From: Gammaproteobacteria bacterium RIFCSPLOWO2_02_FULL_56_15
Lineage (GTDB): Bacteria > Pseudomonadota > Gammaproteobacteria > Eutrophobiales > Eutrophobiaceae
Length of the DNA stretch: 6,953 bases
NCBI GenBank assembly: GCA_001801825.1
Contig: MGYR01000047.1
Location: 1,469 to 8,421 of the forward strand
Reading direction: 5' to 3'
A program made the translations under genes and the position numbers. The notes under the pieces are model-generated. The model did no database searches and had not been told where the DNA came from. It worked only from the letters and a program-made list of their open reading frames with translations. The first letter of the stretch is position 1, and the number at the start of each line of letters is the position of its first letter. Below, one piece after another: positions 6,512 through 6,953 of the stretch.

Positions 6512-6532
6512 TTAACTGGTTGCGAATCATCC
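6506..6532. repeat. 8-base perfect inverted repeat over the lysR stop codon
   Basis: GGATGATT and AATCATCC are separated by 11 bases and can form an 8-bp hairpin. The left arm contains the lysR TGA. No T-run follows on the plus strand (an A6 run comes next), so it is not a standard intrinsic terminator, though it could slow transcription or protect a 3' end. It also coincides with the last recognisable codons of the sigma-factor remnant on the minus strand, so the symmetry may be partly coincidental. Confidence 0.45.
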
Positions 6533-6686
6533 TGAAAAAATACACCTTATTATTCTCAGGCTCGGGAGGCCCGCGTCTCACAAATTTTTCGAGACTGTCC
6601 TACTGCAGATCAAACGCATCCTCCTCATTTCCAGTCAGGGCAATGTGATACTGATAAAATTGGTTGAGTTCCTCCTCATCAAACAT
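6507..6686 (-). pseudogene. ECF-type RNA polymerase sigma factor remnant, amber stop and 3' truncation
   Basis: Read from the ATG at 6686, with AAGG five bases upstream, this frame gives ELNQFYQYHIALTGNEEDAF, the signature of sigma-70 region 2.1. It then reads DLQ, a TAG stop (6602-6600), and continues in the same frame with DSLEKFVRRGPPEPENNK and VYFFRMIRNQLI, matching regions 2.2-2.3 of ECF sigma factors. The family pattern at the stop is DLLQDSLE. The observed codons CTG CAG TAG GAC fit CTG CTG CAG GAC after two substitutions, one creating the stop. Homology ends at about 6507, where lysR begins on the opposite strand, so the rest of region 2, the linker and region 4 (normally over 100 residues) are missing. 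Without read-through it encodes only 28 residues. It starts 10 bases after the neighbouring uncharacterised gene and was probably its operon partner. Confidence 0.75.
6533..6599. other. Convergent zone with two weak hairpins, no clear terminator
   Basis: Between lysR and the genes entering from the right, CGGG-AGG-CCCG (6563-6573) and GTCTC/GAGAC (6575-6579 and 6591-6595) could form short stems. Neither is followed by a T-run on either strand. Both fall inside the sigma-factor remnant and may simply reflect its codons. Confidence 0.2.
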
Positions 6687-6696
6687 TAGAACCTTG

Positions 6697-6953
6697 TCAG
6701 CGCGCAACACCATTTACTTTATGGATCACTACCTGCTTCACCTTGAGGTCTTCACCAGAAAGTGTAAAGTCAAGATCGAGCCGATCCTTGTCTTCGGTAA
6801 AATCAGCGCAGAAAAAATAATCTCCATTGTCTAGCTGATTAACAGTGTGAAAATAGTCGAATGCCAGTTTCCACTTTTTCCCCAGCTGGGCGTCGTCAAT
6901 CTCGAAGCTCCCTTGTTTCTTGACCTCGGCATTTATGTAGTTTTGAGCGGCCT
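6697..6953 (-). CDS. Uncharacterised protein, C-terminal part only (5' end beyond window)
   Basis: The 84 codons before the TGA at 6697 read as a compact alternating alpha/beta protein with alternating charge. It begins AAQNYINAEVKKQGSFEIDD, continues with LGKKWKLAFDYFHTVNQ and DYFFCADFTEDKDRLDLDF, and ends VVIHKVNGVAR. I do not recognise a named function. The pattern of a Tyr-rich helix, a lone Cys in YFFCADF and a terminal HKVNG resembles small conserved hypothetical, probably exported, proteins of proteobacteria, but no signal peptide is visible because the start is missing. A sampled 120 bases (6781-6900) contain 52 G or C (43%), lower than the G+C-rich transporter genes (38 of 60 at 1741-1800). 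It is followed after 10 bases by the ECF sigma-factor remnant, so the two were probably co-transcribed. Confidence 0.7.
   Translation of the reverse strand, partial: AAQNYINAEVKKQGSFEIDDAQLGKKWKLAFDYFHTVNQLDNGDYFFCADFTEDKDRLDLDFTLSGEDLKVKQVVIHKVNGVAR

Noticed and set aside
6600..6602. Amber codon as a recoded residue in the sigma factor
   Set aside because: The frame is also truncated at its 3' end, the codon fits a Gln CAG to TAG change, and nothing in the window indicates amber recoding. Selenocysteine would use UGA.
6600..6686. A stand-alone 28-residue small protein
   Set aside because: It has a start and a Shine-Dalgarno, but sigma-factor homology continues in the same frame past its stop, so a broken gene explains it better.

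Overview
The window reads as chromosome from a Gram-negative proteobacterium, probably gamma or beta. It has an outer-membrane beta-barrel with a Sec signal and a C-terminal Phe, a periplasmic binding protein, a LysR regulator and moderately high G+C. The genus cannot be named from the sequence alone.

Layout. Positions 1-5409 hold six genes, all on the minus strand and tightly packed. In transcription order they are: a DcaP-like porin (5409-4099), a PhnD-type periplasmic binding protein (4070-3192), a PhnC-type ATPase (3191-2388), a first PhnE-type permease (2381-1506), a second PhnE-type permease (1527-598) and hisH (563 to the window edge, cut at its 3' end). Gaps are 28, 0, 6, -22 and 34 bases, and I see no terminator between genes. 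Positions 5410-5605 are a divergent regulatory region with two palindromic elements. A LysR-type regulator (5606-6511) runs the other way. Right of it, on the minus strand, lie a broken ECF sigma-factor remnant (6686-6507) and the 3' end of an uncharacterised gene (6953-6697).

How it works together. The binding protein closely resembles the family annotated as 'putative selenate ABC transporter substrate-binding protein', a branch of the PhnD/phosphite/phosphonate superfamily. The LysR protein resembles the selenium-metabolism-associated/CysL-like regulators. The best reading is a self-contained oxyanion import module: porin across the outer membrane, binding protein in the periplasm, a two-permease ABC pump in the inner membrane, and a divergent regulator. 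Selenate as substrate is inferred from family resemblance; phosphonate, phosphite or another oxyanion is not excluded.

Most unusual points. (1) A dedicated porin leads the ABC operon. (2) An ECF sigma-factor gene is reduced to about 60 codons, carries an in-frame amber stop, and loses its homology exactly at the lysR stop codon, which looks like a rearrangement junction bounding the module. (3) A canonical histidine-biosynthesis gene, hisH, sits directly behind the transporter. I see no tRNA, rRNA, CRISPR array, insertion sequence or complete mobile element.
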